Shown here piece after piece: positions 30,357 through 39,698 of a DNA stretch of 64,000 nt. Made by a program: the position numbers and the translations under genes. Below the pieces are notes generated by a model. It was not told the DNA's origin and did no database searches. It saw only the letters and a list, made by a program, of their open reading frames with translations. Source of the DNA: Jeotgalibaca sp. MA1X17-3 (GTDB lineage: Bacteria; Bacillota; Bacilli; Lactobacillales; Aerococcaceae); contig NZ_CP090983.1 of the NCBI RefSeq assembly GCF_021513155.1, forward strand, positions 2,202,501-2,266,500, written 5' to 3'. Positions within the stretch are counted from its first letter, which is position 1. Each line of letters starts with the position of its first letter.

Positions 30357-31246
30357 TTATGCTGAAGTTGCTTTTTTCTGTAGCTTTCTACCTAGATAAC
30401 GTGCTAGAAGGTTAAAGAGTAGAACGGCCAAAATTAACACTGCTGAGGCTCCAGCTGAGATTGCATCTCCATCCGGTTTTAAGCCTTCGCTATTTATTTT
30501 CCAAATATGGACTGCTAACGTTTCAGCAGGTCTAAATATATTTAACGGACTAGTAATGGATTGCGGATTCAATTGGTAAAATCAAGTGCCGGTGCACTTT
30601 GTCCAGCTGTATAAATTAAAGCAGCCGCTTCTCCAAAAATTCGTCCAGCTGCTAAAATCATCCCCGTCAGAATGCCAGGTAAAGCCGCTGGTAAAATGAT
30701 TCGAGTCACCGTTTCCCATCTGGAAAGTCCCAACGCTAATCCAGCCTCTCTTTGATGAGGAGATATGGCACGTAAAGAGTCTTCTATCGTACGAGTTAAT
30801 AGTGGTAAATTGAAAATCGTTAAGGTCATGGCACCAGAAAGGATTGAAAATCCTAGTCCAAATTGAATAACAAAGATTAGAAATCCAAATAGTCCTACTA
30901 CAATAGAGGGTAGCGAACTTAATACTTCGATAGCCGTCCGAATAAAATCAGTAAACCAATTTTCTGGAGCATACTCGGACAAGTAGATAGAAGCGCCTAA
31001 AGCTAATGGAGCGCTAATTAACATGGTCAATAACAGTAAATAGAAACTATTAAAGAGCTGAATTCCTACTCCTCCACCTTCTTGGAAAGTACGAGCCGGT
31101 TGAGTTAAGAATTCCCATGAAAATTGAGGAAGTCCTCTCCACAAAATAAAGAACAGTAATCCACCCAAAATTAAGATGATAAAGAAGGAGAAAACATAGA
31201 TAAGTCCAACCATAATCTTGTCCATTTTTTTAGGATGTATATTCAT
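30357..31246 (-). CDS. pstA: phosphate ABC transporter permease PstA (distal operon; single-base frameshift)
   Basis: About 296 residues after restoring one base. The first 225 residues (start 31246, overlapping the pstC stop by 4 bases) contain the membrane core and the EAA loop EAGLALGLSRWETVTRIILPAA. The remaining 67 residues (SITSPLNIFRPAETLAVHIW onward) are in another frame from about 30570. Adding one C on the plus strand there (G on the coding strand, giving TTGGAATCC) joins DFTN to NPQSITSP, the normal PstA sequence. The intact operon suggests a read error rather than a pseudogene. Confidence 0.85.
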
Positions 31247-32166
31247 TTTTTAACGGCTCCTTTCTTTCCAATCCATCTTGTCAAAATATTAAAGAATAAA
31301 GCCATTAATAATAAAATAGTTGCTAGAGTCCATAATACATTATTTTCAAGTGTACCCATTACAGTGTTTCCCATACTCATGGTTAAAATACTCGTTAGTG
31401 TAGAGGCAGGGGTAACTAAACTGGTGGGCATCAACGTAGCATTTCCGATTACCATTTGTACAGCTAACGCTTCTCCAAATGCTCGTGCCATTCCAAATAC
31501 GACTGCGGTCAATATTCCAGGCATTCCTGCTCGCAGAACCACTTTGTAAATAGTTTGCCAACGAGTGGCCCCCATTGCAAGAGATGCTTCTCGATAATAG
31601 CGAGGGACAGATTGTAGTGCATCTACTGACATACTCGTAACAGTAGGCAGGATCATCACAAACAGAACTAATGTGGCTGAAAGGATTCCAAATCCAGTTC
31701 CTCCAAAAATACTACGAACAAAAGGAACTACGACTGTCAATCCAATAAAGCCATATACAACAGAAGGTATTCCTACTAACAATTCCACTACTGGCTGCAG
31801 AATTTTTTTACCTGTTTTAGGTGAAATTTCTGTCATATAAATAGCCGCTGCTAGTGCAAAAGGTGTTGCAAAGATTGCGGAAACAAACGTAACTAGAAAA
31901 GATCCAGCAATCATCGGCAAGGCTCCCACTAACTGGGTACCCATTTCGTCTATCGTTCCTGGATTCCAGATTTTTTTAGTAAAAAACTCACCGAGTGTAA
32001 CACCATCTTGCGTAAAGGTTGAAATACCTTTACTGATTACAAAATATAGAATTGCCAGAACAATTAATACAATAAATGCAGTAGTGATGAGACTAATCGT
32101 CCGCCCGAATGTCTCTAGGCGGTTTTTCTTGGAATGTTTCATTAAATTCCCTTGATTCTGAGTCAC
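31243..32166 (-). CDS. pstC: phosphate ABC transporter permease PstC (distal operon)
   Basis: 307 residues from a GTG at 32166, placed by AAAGGAGG 7 bases upstream; the ATG further up overlaps that site. Six-helix permease with the EAA loop REASLAMGATRWQTIYKVVLRAG. It pairs with PstA to form the inner-membrane phosphate channel. The stop overlaps the pstA ATG (ATGA). Confidence 0.93.
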   Translation of the reverse strand: MTQNQGNLMKHSKKNRLETFGRTISLITTAFIVLIVLAILYFVISKGISTFTQDGVTLGEFFTKKIWNPGTIDEMGTQLVGALPMIAGSFLVTFVSAIFATPFALAAAIYMTEISPKTGKKILQPVVELLVGIPSVVYGFIGLTVVVPFVRSIFGGTGFGILSATLVLFVMILPTVTSMSVDALQSVPRYYREASLAMGATRWQTIYKVVLRAGMPGILTAVVFGMARAFGEALAVQMVIGNATLMPTSLVTPASTLTSILTMSMGNTVMGTLENNVLWTLATILLLMALFFNILTRWIGKKGAVKK

Positions 32167-32226
32167 AACTATACCTCCTTTTTTCATTAAAAACGCGATG
32201 TTTGAGCTTTATTAATTTAGAATGAT

Positions 32227-33087
32227 TTATTCAACCTGCTTGATTTCTCCACTTAACTCTCGTTCCACTTGCATCCGATCAATTGAAATATATCCTAGCA
32301 ATTCAATCAAATTTTCTTGAACACCCGGTGTATACATATAATCCATAAACTCTTTTGTTAGACCGGTTGGTTCTCCATTTGTATACATATGTTCATAGGA
32401 CCAAATAATCCAATTATTAGTTGCTACATTTTCTGCAGTTGGTGCTACTCCGCTAATGGAAAGCGGCTCTACTTCATCGGTTACATACGAAAAGGCAACA
32501 TAACTAATAGTTCCTGGAGTATTCGCAACAATTTGGCGAACCGTCCCATTGGATTCTTGTTCTTGTGTAACAATACTTTCTTCTCCATTTAGAACCCATT
32601 CATCAAAGGTTGCCCGTGTTCCACTCCCTTTTGCTCGATTTAACACTACAATCGGAAGATCGTTTCCACCTAATTCAGACCAATTCGTATAGTCTCCCAT
32701 AAAAATGCCTTTTAATTCTTTCATACTGATATCATCCACACCGACTCCCGGAGTGACAATGGGTGCAATTCCTACTACAGCAACGCGATGATCAACCAAT
32801 TTGGAGGCATCAATACCGTCTCTTTCTTCCGCAAAGATATCAGAGTTCCCGATATCGACTGCTCCTGCATCAATTTGACTTAAACCAGTTCCGGATCCGC
32901 CACCTTGAACATTGATAAATTTCCCTAGGTTTTCTGACCCAAACTGTTCACCAGCCGCTTCTACTAACGGTTGTAAAGCAGATGATCCTACTGCCGTAAT
33001 AGACTCCTCATCCACCACTTCTCCACAACCTGATAATATCAAAATTCCAAAGAAAGACAATCCAGTTAAAATACGTTTTAATTTCAT
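32227..33087 (-). CDS. pstS: phosphate-binding lipoprotein PstS (distal operon)
   Basis: 286 residues from the ATG at 33087 (AGGAGGGG upstream). The lipobox LSGC follows a short signal peptide. The mature part starts with the TAVGSSALQPLVEAAG phosphate-loop segment and has GGGSGTGLSQI and NRAKGSGTRATFDEW, the phosphate-coordinating turns of PstS. About 60 bases separate it from pstC. Upstream are four 11-bp-spaced PhoP-box-like repeats (33145-33183). Confidence 0.93.
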   Translation of the reverse strand: MKLKRILTGLSFFGILILSGCGEVVDEESITAVGSSALQPLVEAAGEQFGSENLGKFINVQGGGSGTGLSQIDAGAVDIGNSDIFAEERDGIDASKLVDHRVAVVGIAPIVTPGVGVDDISMKELKGIFMGDYTNWSELGGNDLPIVVLNRAKGSGTRATFDEWVLNGEESIVTQEQESNGTVRQIVANTPGTISYVAFSYVTDEVEPLSISGVAPTAENVATNNWIIWSYEHMYTNGEPTGLTKEFMDYMYTPGVQENLIELLGYISIDRMQVERELSGEIKQVE

Positions 33088-33144
33088 GATACCCCTCCTA
33101 CTCATTTCTTAGAAAAACTCTTCTTTTTAATACTAACGAACCAA

Positions 33145-33183
33145 TGTAAATGTACGGTATCTCTTTTGTAAATTTTAGGTAAA
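33145..33183 (-). promoter_or_regulatory. PhoP box upstream of the distal pst operon
   Basis: Four hexamers at exact 11-base steps. Plus-strand starts are 33145 TGTAAA, 33156 GGTATC, 33167 TGTAAA and 33178 GGTAAA, which read TTTACC, TTTACA, GATACC, TTTACA on the minus strand. PhoP-family regulators in Gram-positives bind TT(A/T/C)ACA direct repeats with 11-bp period. The site lies 58 bases and more upstream of the pstS ATG. Confidence 0.65.
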
Positions 33184-33286
33184 TGTTTAGCTATTTCTTC
33201 AATTATATAGTATCTATCTATTATTATATCAGACACCCTTCTCGATGTATTGGAAGGTGCATTGAAAAACTGAGATTACTCCATAT

Positions 33287-33324
33287 AAAAAAAGGTAGAA
33301 ACAAAATAAGTTTCTACCTTTTTT
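33287..33324. terminator. terminator of the proximal pst operon
   Basis: Perfect stem AAAAAAGGTAGAAAC / GTTTCTACCTTTTTT with a 7-base loop, 10 bases after the phoU stop. A/T tracts lie on both sides. Confidence 0.92.
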
Positions 33325-33334
33325 ATAAGACTAC

Positions 33335-34019
33335 TTACAAGAAAAGCTCATCTATTGTATTATGTGTATTCCATTCAACAAATTTCCCTGTCTCGAGGTA
33401 GGAAATCCATTCGCATATATTGGTAACATAATCACCAATTCGAGATAAATAGCCGGCGACAAAAATATAATCTGTGACTCCTAAAACTAATTCTGAATCT
33501 TTTTTCATTTCTTTTATCGATTGCTTATAAATTTGATTGGAAAGAATTTGGATTTCACGATTACTTTGAGATATTTCCCACGCAGATTCTACATCATTTT
33601 GGATGTAGGCAATCAGTACTTGGTCTACCATTACTTTTACTTTTTCTGATTGTTCAGCAATCATTGCTTCTATTTCAGCAACTCGTTTATTCCCTTTTAC
33701 ACGAATCGTTGATTTAGAAATACTTACTGCATGATCACCCATTCGTTCTATATCTGCGCAAGCTTTCATGATGGTCACAATTTTTCGTAAATTACCTGTA
33801 ACGGGTTGATGTAAGGCAATCAATTCAAAACTTTTTTTCTCAATACGAATTTCTAATTGATTTATCTGGGGATCAAAATTGACTACCTCTTTCGCCATCT
33901 CTTTATCATGATTGATAAAAGCTTTCACTGATTTATAAATGGCTTCATTCACCATTTTCCCCATTTCGGAAAAAGAGAACGTGAAGATCCATTAGTTCTT
34001 CTTCAAAAAATTTCCTCAT
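33335..34019 (-). CDS. phoU: phosphate transport regulator PhoU (proximal operon; single-base frameshift)
   Basis: 227 residues after removing one base, the same length class as the other PhoU. The true ATG is at 34019 (GGGAGAG upstream), encoding MRKFFEEELMDLHVLF. A run of five A at 33970-33974 (T on the coding strand) has one base too many, and with four the frame runs straight into SEMGKMVNEAIY. Both PhoU metal motifs (ADIERMGDHAVSIS and LSRIGDYVTNICEW) are intact. Last gene of the proximal operon. Confidence 0.88.
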
Positions 34020-34052
34020 TTTATTCTCTCCCATCTTTTTACTATATGAAAA

Positions 34053-34814
34053 CTAACCAAACCTTCCTGAAATATAATCATCTGTTCTTTTATCTGTTGG
34101 ATTCGAGAATATTTTTTCTGTACGATCATATTCTATTATTTCTCCATTTAAAAAAAATGCGGTTTGATCAGAAATTCGGGCTGCTTGCTGCATGTTATGA
34201 GTAACAATGATTATACTATATTCTTTTTTTAATGTTTGAATCAATTCTTCTATTTTTAATGTAGAAATCGGATCCAATGCGGAAGTTGGCTCATCCATCA
34301 AAAGAACTTTTGGTTCTACGGCAAGACTACGAGCAATACATAATCTTTGTTGTTGACCACCAGATAATCCCCAAGCATTTTCTTTTAAACGATCTTTGAC
34401 TTCTTCCCAAAGTGCTGCTCTTTTCAAACTTTTTTCTACTATTTCATCAAGAACAGAAGAGTCTTTCATTCCGTGAATACGAGGTCCGTATGCGATATTA
34501 TCATAAATAGATTTTGGAAAAGGATTCGGTTTTTGGAATACCATTCCTACATCTGTTCGTAGTGCTTCTACTTGATAGGTCGGTGCAAATATATTTTGAG
34601 ATTGATAGGTGATACTTCCTGTCATTTTTACAGATGGAATAAACTCAACCATTCGGTTCAACGTTTTGACAAAAGTAGACTTTCCACAACCAGAAGGGCC
34701 GATAATGGCGGTCACTTCATGAGCAGGGATATCTAAATCAATATTCTTCAAAGCATATGTTTCTCCATACCATAAATTAAAATCTTGTATGCGATAAATA
34801 ATTTTTTTACTCAT
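34053..34814 (-). CDS. pstB: phosphate ABC transporter ATPase PstB (proximal operon)
   Basis: 253 residues. Walker [10 protein letters not shown], the signature [13 protein letters not shown], Walker [14 protein letters not shown] and [18 protein letters not shown] are intact. The single ATPase of this operon, in contrast to two in the distal one. Lies 20 bases after pstA and 33 before phoU. Confidence 0.94.
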   Translation of the reverse strand: MSKKIIYRIQDFNLWYGETYALKNIDLDIPAHEVTAIIGPSGCGKSTFVKTLNRMVEFIPSVKMTGSITYQSQNIFAPTYQVEALRTDVGMVFQKPNPFPKSIYDNIAYGPRIHGMKDSSVLDEIVEKSLKRAALWEEVKDRLKENAWGLSGGQQQRLCIARSLAVEPKVLLMDEPTSALDPISTLKIEELIQTLKKEYSIIIVTHNMQQAARISDQTAFFLNGEIIEYDRTEKIFSNPTDKRTDDYISGRFG

Positions 34815-34834
34815 ATTTTATCCCTTCATCCTCT

Positions 34835-35719
34835 CTACTTATTACCTTTGTATCGTTTTGAAAATTTATTTCGAATAAAAATTGCTGCAGAATTCATAAT
34901 TAACAAGAAAACTAGTAAAACAATACTCCCTGCTGCTGCAACCGATTGAAAGTCTTCCTGAGGTCTTCCTGCCCAATTAAAAATCTGAATAGGAATAACA
35001 GTAAAACTAGAAAAAACATTCTCAGGTAAGTAGGCTATGAATGTCATTGCACCCATCATTAGCAAAGGTGCCGTTTCTCCTACAGAACGAGATAAAGCTA
35101 AAATAGCTCCTGTTAAAATCCCAGGTATCGCAGCAGGAAGAACAACCGTTTGAATGGTCTGCCACTTCGTAGCTCCTAATGCATACGAAGCCTCATATTG
35201 CTCAGCCGGGATAGACCGAATCGCTTCCTGAGAAGCTACAACAATCACAGGTAAAATCAAAAGACTCATCGTCAGTCCTCCTGCTAGAACACTCCGTCCC
35301 ATGCCTAAGATACGTACAAAAACAGTTAATCCTAGTAATCCAAAAACGATAGAAGGAACACCAGCAAGATTAGAAATGTTCATTTCGATAAATGTTGTCC
35401 ATTTATTTTTAGGAGCATACTCTTCTAAATAGATTGCTGTTCCCACCCCAACAGACAATGAAACAGGAATAATCATTGCCATCATCCAAATTGTCCCTGC
35501 AATAGCAGCTTTTAGTCCAGCTAACTCTGGCTTTCTAGAGGCATAATTCAATAAAAAATCCAGACGAAGATAATCTTTTCCTTGAAAAAATATTCGAAGA
35601 AGTAAAATTGCTAAAACAATAATTCCGAATAAAGTTGCTAAGAAAAATATTTTTTCAACAATTTTATTCCATAAAATCCTTCTTGAAATTCTTGCTCGAC
35701 TTTCATTAGACCGATTCAT
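34835..35719 (-). CDS. pstA: phosphate ABC transporter permease PstA (proximal operon)
   Basis: 294 residues from the ATG at 35719, which overlaps the pstC stop by one base (TGATG) and has AAGGAGGAG upstream; a TTG one codon earlier is also possible. EAA loop YEASYALGATKWQTIQTVVLPAA, six helices. Diverged from the PstA of the distal operon, so this is not a recent duplication. Confidence 0.93.
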   Translation of the reverse strand: MNRSNESRARISRRILWNKIVEKIFFLATLFGIIVLAILLLRIFFQGKDYLRLDFLLNYASRKPELAGLKAAIAGTIWMMAMIIPVSLSVGVGTAIYLEEYAPKNKWTTFIEMNISNLAGVPSIVFGLLGLTVFVRILGMGRSVLAGGLTMSLLILPVIVVASQEAIRSIPAEQYEASYALGATKWQTIQTVVLPAAIPGILTGAILALSRSVGETAPLLMMGAMTFIAYLPENVFSSFTVIPIQIFNWAGRPQEDFQSVAAAGSIVLLVFLLIMNSAAIFIRNKFSKRYKGNK

Positions 35720-36648
35720 CAATACTCCTCCTTAAATCGATTAGACACCCATTTAGCAAGTACATTCATCAAAAGAGTGAATAGAAAAAGAGTAATCCCT
35801 ACAGCATAGATACTATAATAAGTAATCGAACCATATGTAGCGTCGCCCATACTAACTTGAACCATATAAGAAGTCATCGTTTGAATGGATTGAGCTGGAT
35901 TAAACCCTAATATAGGAGTAGATCCTGCCGCGGTAGAAACAATCATTGTTTCTCCAATTGCTCGAGAAACCCCTAATAATATCGAAGAAATGATCCCAGA
36001 TAATGCTGCTGGGAAAACTACTTTCAATGTAACCTCTAATCTAGTTGCTCCCAAAGCTAGCGCTCCATCTCGAATTTCTTGAGGAACTGCCCCCATCGCT
36101 TCTTCAGAAAGAGAAGTAATTTGTGGGATGATCATAATACCAACCACAATTCCTGGACTTAATGCATTAAAAATTGGTAAAGATGGTAGGAAGCTTTTTA
36201 GAACAGGTGTTACAAATGTAAGTGCAAATAATCCATAAACAATAGTAGGAACCCCTGCTAGAACTTCTAAACTAGGTTTTATTATTTTCCGCACTCGTTC
36301 AGGTGCATATTCACTTAAATAAATAGCCGAAGCTAGTCCAATTGGAACAGAAACAGACATGGCAATGACGGTAATTAAAAAAGTACCACTGAGTAGAGGC
36401 CAAATTCCGTAACTAGGATCATCAGCAAAAAAAGGATACCAATCTCTACCAGTTAAAAACTCAATAAATGAAACTTGTTCAAAAAAATGAAAAGTCTCGG
36501 TCAATAAGGTAAATAGAATACCAAATGTAGCAAGAACGGAAACAAGAGCAGTCATTCGAAAGAGAGTTGGCATTATTTTTTCTAAAAAATGGTGAAAAAC
36601 CATGGAAAAGTTTTTCTTTTCTCTTTTATTATTTTTTAACATTGACAA
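35719..36648 (-). CDS. pstC: phosphate ABC transporter permease PstC (proximal operon)
   Basis: 309 residues. TAGGAGGC is 5 bases from a TTG (36648) and 11 bases from the ATG two codons later, so either could be the start. EAA loop RDGALALGATRLEVTLKVVFPAA and the family segment YLSEYAPERVRKIIKPSLEVLAGVPT are present. A hairpin lies between this gene and pstS. Confidence 0.92.
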   Translation of the reverse strand: MSMLKNNKREKKNFSMVFHHFLEKIMPTLFRMTALVSVLATFGILFTLLTETFHFFEQVSFIEFLTGRDWYPFFADDPSYGIWPLLSGTFLITVIAMSVSVPIGLASAIYLSEYAPERVRKIIKPSLEVLAGVPTIVYGLFALTFVTPVLKSFLPSLPIFNALSPGIVVGIMIIPQITSLSEEAMGAVPQEIRDGALALGATRLEVTLKVVFPAALSGIISSILLGVSRAIGETMIVSTAAGSTPILGFNPAQSIQTMTSYMVQVSMGDATYGSITYYSIYAVGITLFLFTLLMNVLAKWVSNRFKEEY

Positions 36649-36690
36649 TTTTGCCTCCTACCTAGTAAATCTCCTTTTCAGTAAACAAAA

Positions 36691-36724
36691 GAAAGAAGTG
36701 AGGCTTTATCCCCTCCCTTCTTTC
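36691..36724 (-). terminator. intercistronic hairpin between pstS and pstC (partial terminator)
   Basis: Stem GAAAGAAG(t)GAGG / CCTC(c)CTTCTTTC followed on the minus strand by TTTTGTTT. It lies inside the proximal pst operon just after pstS. Such hairpins commonly raise binding-protein mRNA over that of the downstream permeases by partial termination and 3-prime-end protection. Confidence 0.65.
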
Positions 36725-36756
36725 AGGAACATTCACTGTTTTATTTTACCCATTTA

Positions 36757-37722
36757 CTATCTAAGATTTTCTAATTCTTCTAAAGTAGCTTCATACTCTT
36801 CTGAAGGAAGTCCCACATAACCGACTTCTGTAGACATATCTGCGGCTTGTTCTATTGCATAGGTCATAAATTGATAAACAGTGTCATTTTCTGAAATGGA
36901 CTTGTTATTTATATAAAGAAACAAAGGACGAGACAGTGGCTCATAACTTCCATCCTGGACCGTTTCATCATTTGGTTTAACCGCTTCTCCATTTCCATTT
37001 ATAATAGGAACAATATTAACTTTATCTTTATTTTCTAAATAATAGGCATATCCAAAGTACCCCATGGCTGACTTAGAGCCTGCTACTCCTTGAACTAAAA
37101 CATTATCATCTTCAGATAAAGCAGCTTTCTTATTGATTTGCTCACCATCCAATATAACTTCATCAAAATAGTCATATGTACCAGAATCTGTCCCAGGGCT
37201 AAACAGTTCAATAGGCGTTTCAGGCCATCCATCACGGACATCAGCCCACGTTTCAACACCTGTTCCTTCTCCCCAAATTAGGGCTAACTCTTCAATACTC
37301 ATTTGATCTACCCAATCGTTTTCTGCATTCACTACAACTGAAAGTCCATCTAAAGCGATTTTAAATTCTGTATATTCAATTCCAGCTTGGGTTAGTAATT
37401 GTTCTTCTTCCTCTTTTATAGGTCTAGATGCATTATTTATATCTGTTTCACCCGAAATAAACTTTTCGAATCCGCCACCTGTTCCTGATACACCTATCGT
37501 TACACGAAGGTCAGGATTGGCAATCGTAAACTCTTCTGCTACTGCCTCCATAATAGGGAAAACCGTAGAAGAACCATCCACCAGCACTTCTTGATTTTCT
37601 ACTGAGTTCATTCTTGATCCTGATGATTCATTTGTTGATTGAGCTTCTCCTGTTGAACATGCAGCTAGTGTGGCACCTACTGATAAAGCGAACATTACTT
37701 TCGAAAGTTTTTCTCTATTCAT
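36757..37722 (-). CDS. pstS: phosphate-binding lipoprotein PstS (proximal operon)
   Basis: 321 residues, lipobox LAAC. A Ser/Asn-rich linker (about 25-47) precedes the PstS domain. Phosphate-loop segments LVDGSSTVFPIMEAVAEEF, SGTGGGFEKF and SPGTDSGTYDYF are all present. About 35 residues longer than the distal PstS and clearly diverged. PhoP-box-like repeats lie about 100-140 bases upstream of the ATG, and phoR ends beyond a terminator. Confidence 0.93.
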   Translation of the reverse strand: MNREKLSKVMFALSVGATLAACSTGEAQSTNESSGSRMNSVENQEVLVDGSSTVFPIMEAVAEEFTIANPDLRVTIGVSGTGGGFEKFISGETDINNASRPIKEEEEQLLTQAGIEYTEFKIALDGLSVVVNAENDWVDQMSIEELALIWGEGTGVETWADVRDGWPETPIELFSPGTDSGTYDYFDEVILDGEQINKKAALSEDDNVLVQGVAGSKSAMGYFGYAYYLENKDKVNIVPIINGNGEAVKPNDETVQDGSYEPLSRPLFLYINNKSISENDTVYQFMTYAIEQAADMSTEVGYVGLPSEEYEATLEELENLR

Positions 37723-37824
37723 TATTTCCCATCCTTTTTAATAAGATATAGAACATACTTACGTTGTTCTCTTGTTTAACTATATCGTTTGATTGTTAAT
37801 TCTAGATATCCTTTTTGTAAAGGT

Positions 37825-37863
37825 TGTCGTCGCATCTTAACGTTTTTGTAAAGGTTTCGTAAA
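37825..37863 (-). promoter_or_regulatory. PhoP box upstream of the proximal pst operon
   Basis: Hexamers at 11-base steps. Plus-strand starts are 37825 TGTCGT, 37836 CTTAAC, 37847 TGTAAA and 37858 CGTAAA (TTTACG, TTTACA, GTTAAG, ACGACA on the minus strand). An out-of-register TGTAAA lies at 37816. Two strong and two weak repeats; less regular than the distal box. Confidence 0.55.
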
Positions 37864-37882
37864 TGTGTTTTCTTTATCAAAA

Positions 37883-37915
37883 AAAGGCTGAATCCATTTT
37901 AACGGATTCAGCCTC
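37883..37915 (-). terminator. terminator of phoPR
   Basis: Stem AGGCTGAATCC / GGATTCAGCCT with loop ATTTTAAC and a run of eight T on the minus strand. It separates phoR from the pst promoter. Confidence 0.92.
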
Positions 37916-37943
37916 TTTCTCTATTCAATAAAAGGTTGTTTTT

Positions 37944-39698
37944 TTAAGCTAGGGGGATTTTTACTGTAAATGTCGTTCCTAACCCTAACTTACTTTTTAC
38001 AGTAATACTGCCATTCATATTTTCTATCAAATATTTCACGATCGATAATCCTAGTCCAGTTCCACCAGAATTTCTACTGCGTCCTTTATCAATTCGATAG
38101 AACCTTTCAAAGACTCGATTGATTTCTTCTTCTGAAATCCCAATGCCATTATCTGTAATCGTAAGGACTGCTTGCTTTCCTTTTCGATCAACAAAAATTT
38201 GGATCGTTCCTTCTTCTGGTGTATAAACTAAAGCATTATTAATTAAATTTGATAAAATCTGTTTGATACGATTGGGATCTGCTACTACAAGTACTTCTTC
38301 ACCATCAAACTGCACATTCATTTTCTTTTCTTTTGCGGGCTGCTGTATCAATGCAAGAGTCTCTCTTACCAAATTAGAAAGATTTACAGGCTCCAGATTC
38401 ATTGGAACTTGGCGTTGTTCTAACCGAGAAAGTTCTAGAATATCATTGACAAGTAATTCTAAACGAAAGCTTTCTTTTAAAATAATACCTAGAAATTGTT
38501 CTAACGTTTCTTTATCTTCCATCGCACCATCTAACAAAGTTTCCGAAAATCCTTTTAAAGCAGTAATAGGTGTTCGTAATTCATGAGAAACGTTTGCAAC
38601 AAAGTCCGATCGCACCTTTTCTAATCGTCGAATTTCAGTGATATCATATAAAAGTACGATTAAGTCCGTCTCGTCTGGCGTTCGCGATACAATTGGAACA
38701 ATATTAGCATCGACAACTTGCTCTTGTGGATGATAAAAATAAATTTCATCATTTTCAGATTTTTTAGTTTGATATACTCTTTCAATTAGATGACTCATTC
38801 CATAACTACTAATTGCTTCTAAATACGTTTTCCCTACTATTTTTTCTTTTGGAAGATGAAGAATTTTCTCCATCGCTTCGTTTACCATTGTTACTTCTTT
38901 CTGTTCATTTAAAAGCATGACCCCAATAACTAAATGATTAATGAGCTTTCTTAATCTCTCATCATTTTGAATAAGCTCTTGCGTTTGATTCTCCAAATTT
39001 TCTGCTAGGTCATTCATTGTATTCCCAAGTTCCTGAAGGTCCCCTGAACCCTTTCTACTGTATCGTGCTTGATAGTTCTGGTTAGAAAGTTCATGAGCAA
39101 CATCCATAACATCTTCAATCGGTTTGGCAACTTTTCGAGTTAACAAGTACGTCAAAACAAAGGACGCCAAAATTGCAATAAAAATAAAATAATAAAGAGA
39201 TTGGACAATTTGATTGCTAATTCCAATTTCACTTAAAGGACGAGATAATCGAACAATGGCTATCAATTCATTATTTTCTCCAACTACGGGAACGGCTACG
39301 TAATACAACTCTTGTTGAGTACTGTCACTTATTCGAATGGAGCTACCTGAAGGGGCACCTGCCATCACTTCGACTATTTCTTCTCGTAAGAAATGATTTT
39401 CTAGGTCTTCGGGATCACGTTGTGAATCATAGATTACATTCCCGTCTAACTCAACATAGGTAATCCGATCATCTATATGTTGTTCCATATTTTCTAAATA
39501 ATTTGTAATCGTACTTTTATTAGAAGCTGGGGAATGGAGAGATTCCGCTAAAACATTTGCACTTTCTGTTAGAAAAGACAACTGGTTATCACGTGTATAC
39601 TCTTCCAAGACTCGATCTAAAAAGACACCAAATACGATTGTAAATACCACAAAAATCGAGAAAAATATTCCAAACATCCGAAACTGTAGTTGCTTCAT
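37944..39698 (-). CDS. phoR: phosphate-sensing histidine kinase
   Basis: 584 residues. Membrane helix about 7-28, extracytoplasmic domain about 29-165, second helix about 166-187, then HAMP (about 188-240), PAS (about 245-355), HisKA with phospho-acceptor H372 in VSHELRTP, and an ATPase domain with N-box NLINNALVYTP, G1 DNGIGI and G2 GGTGLGLS. This is the PhoR architecture of Firmicutes. It overlaps phoP by 4 bases (ATGA), and two pst operons follow directly, so the assignment is secure. Confidence 0.94.
   Translation of the reverse strand: MKQLQFRMFGIFFSIFVVFTIVFGVFLDRVLEEYTRDNQLSFLTESANVLAESLHSPASNKSTITNYLENMEQHIDDRITYVELDGNVIYDSQRDPEDLENHFLREEIVEVMAGAPSGSSIRISDSTQQELYYVAVPVVGENNELIAIVRLSRPLSEIGISNQIVQSLYYFIFIAILASFVLTYLLTRKVAKPIEDVMDVAHELSNQNYQARYSRKGSGDLQELGNTMNDLAENLENQTQELIQNDERLRKLINHLVIGVMLLNEQKEVTMVNEAMEKILHLPKEKIVGKTYLEAISSYGMSHLIERVYQTKKSENDEIYFYHPQEQVVDANIVPIVSRTPDETDLIVLLYDITEIRRLEKVRSDFVANVSHELRTPITALKGFSETLLDGAMEDKETLEQFLGIILKESFRLELLVNDILELSRLEQRQVPMNLEPVNLSNLVRETLALIQQPAKEKKMNVQFDGEEVLVVADPNRIKQILSNLINNALVYTPEEGTIQIFVDRKGKQAVLTITDNGIGISEEEINRVFERFYRIDKGRSRNSGGTGLGLSIVKYLIENMNGSITVKSKLGLGTTFTVKIPLA

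Noticed and set aside
30357..31246. pstA as a genuine pseudogene
   Set aside because: One base restores the full protein and the operon is otherwise intact, so the lesion fits the homopolymer error pattern.
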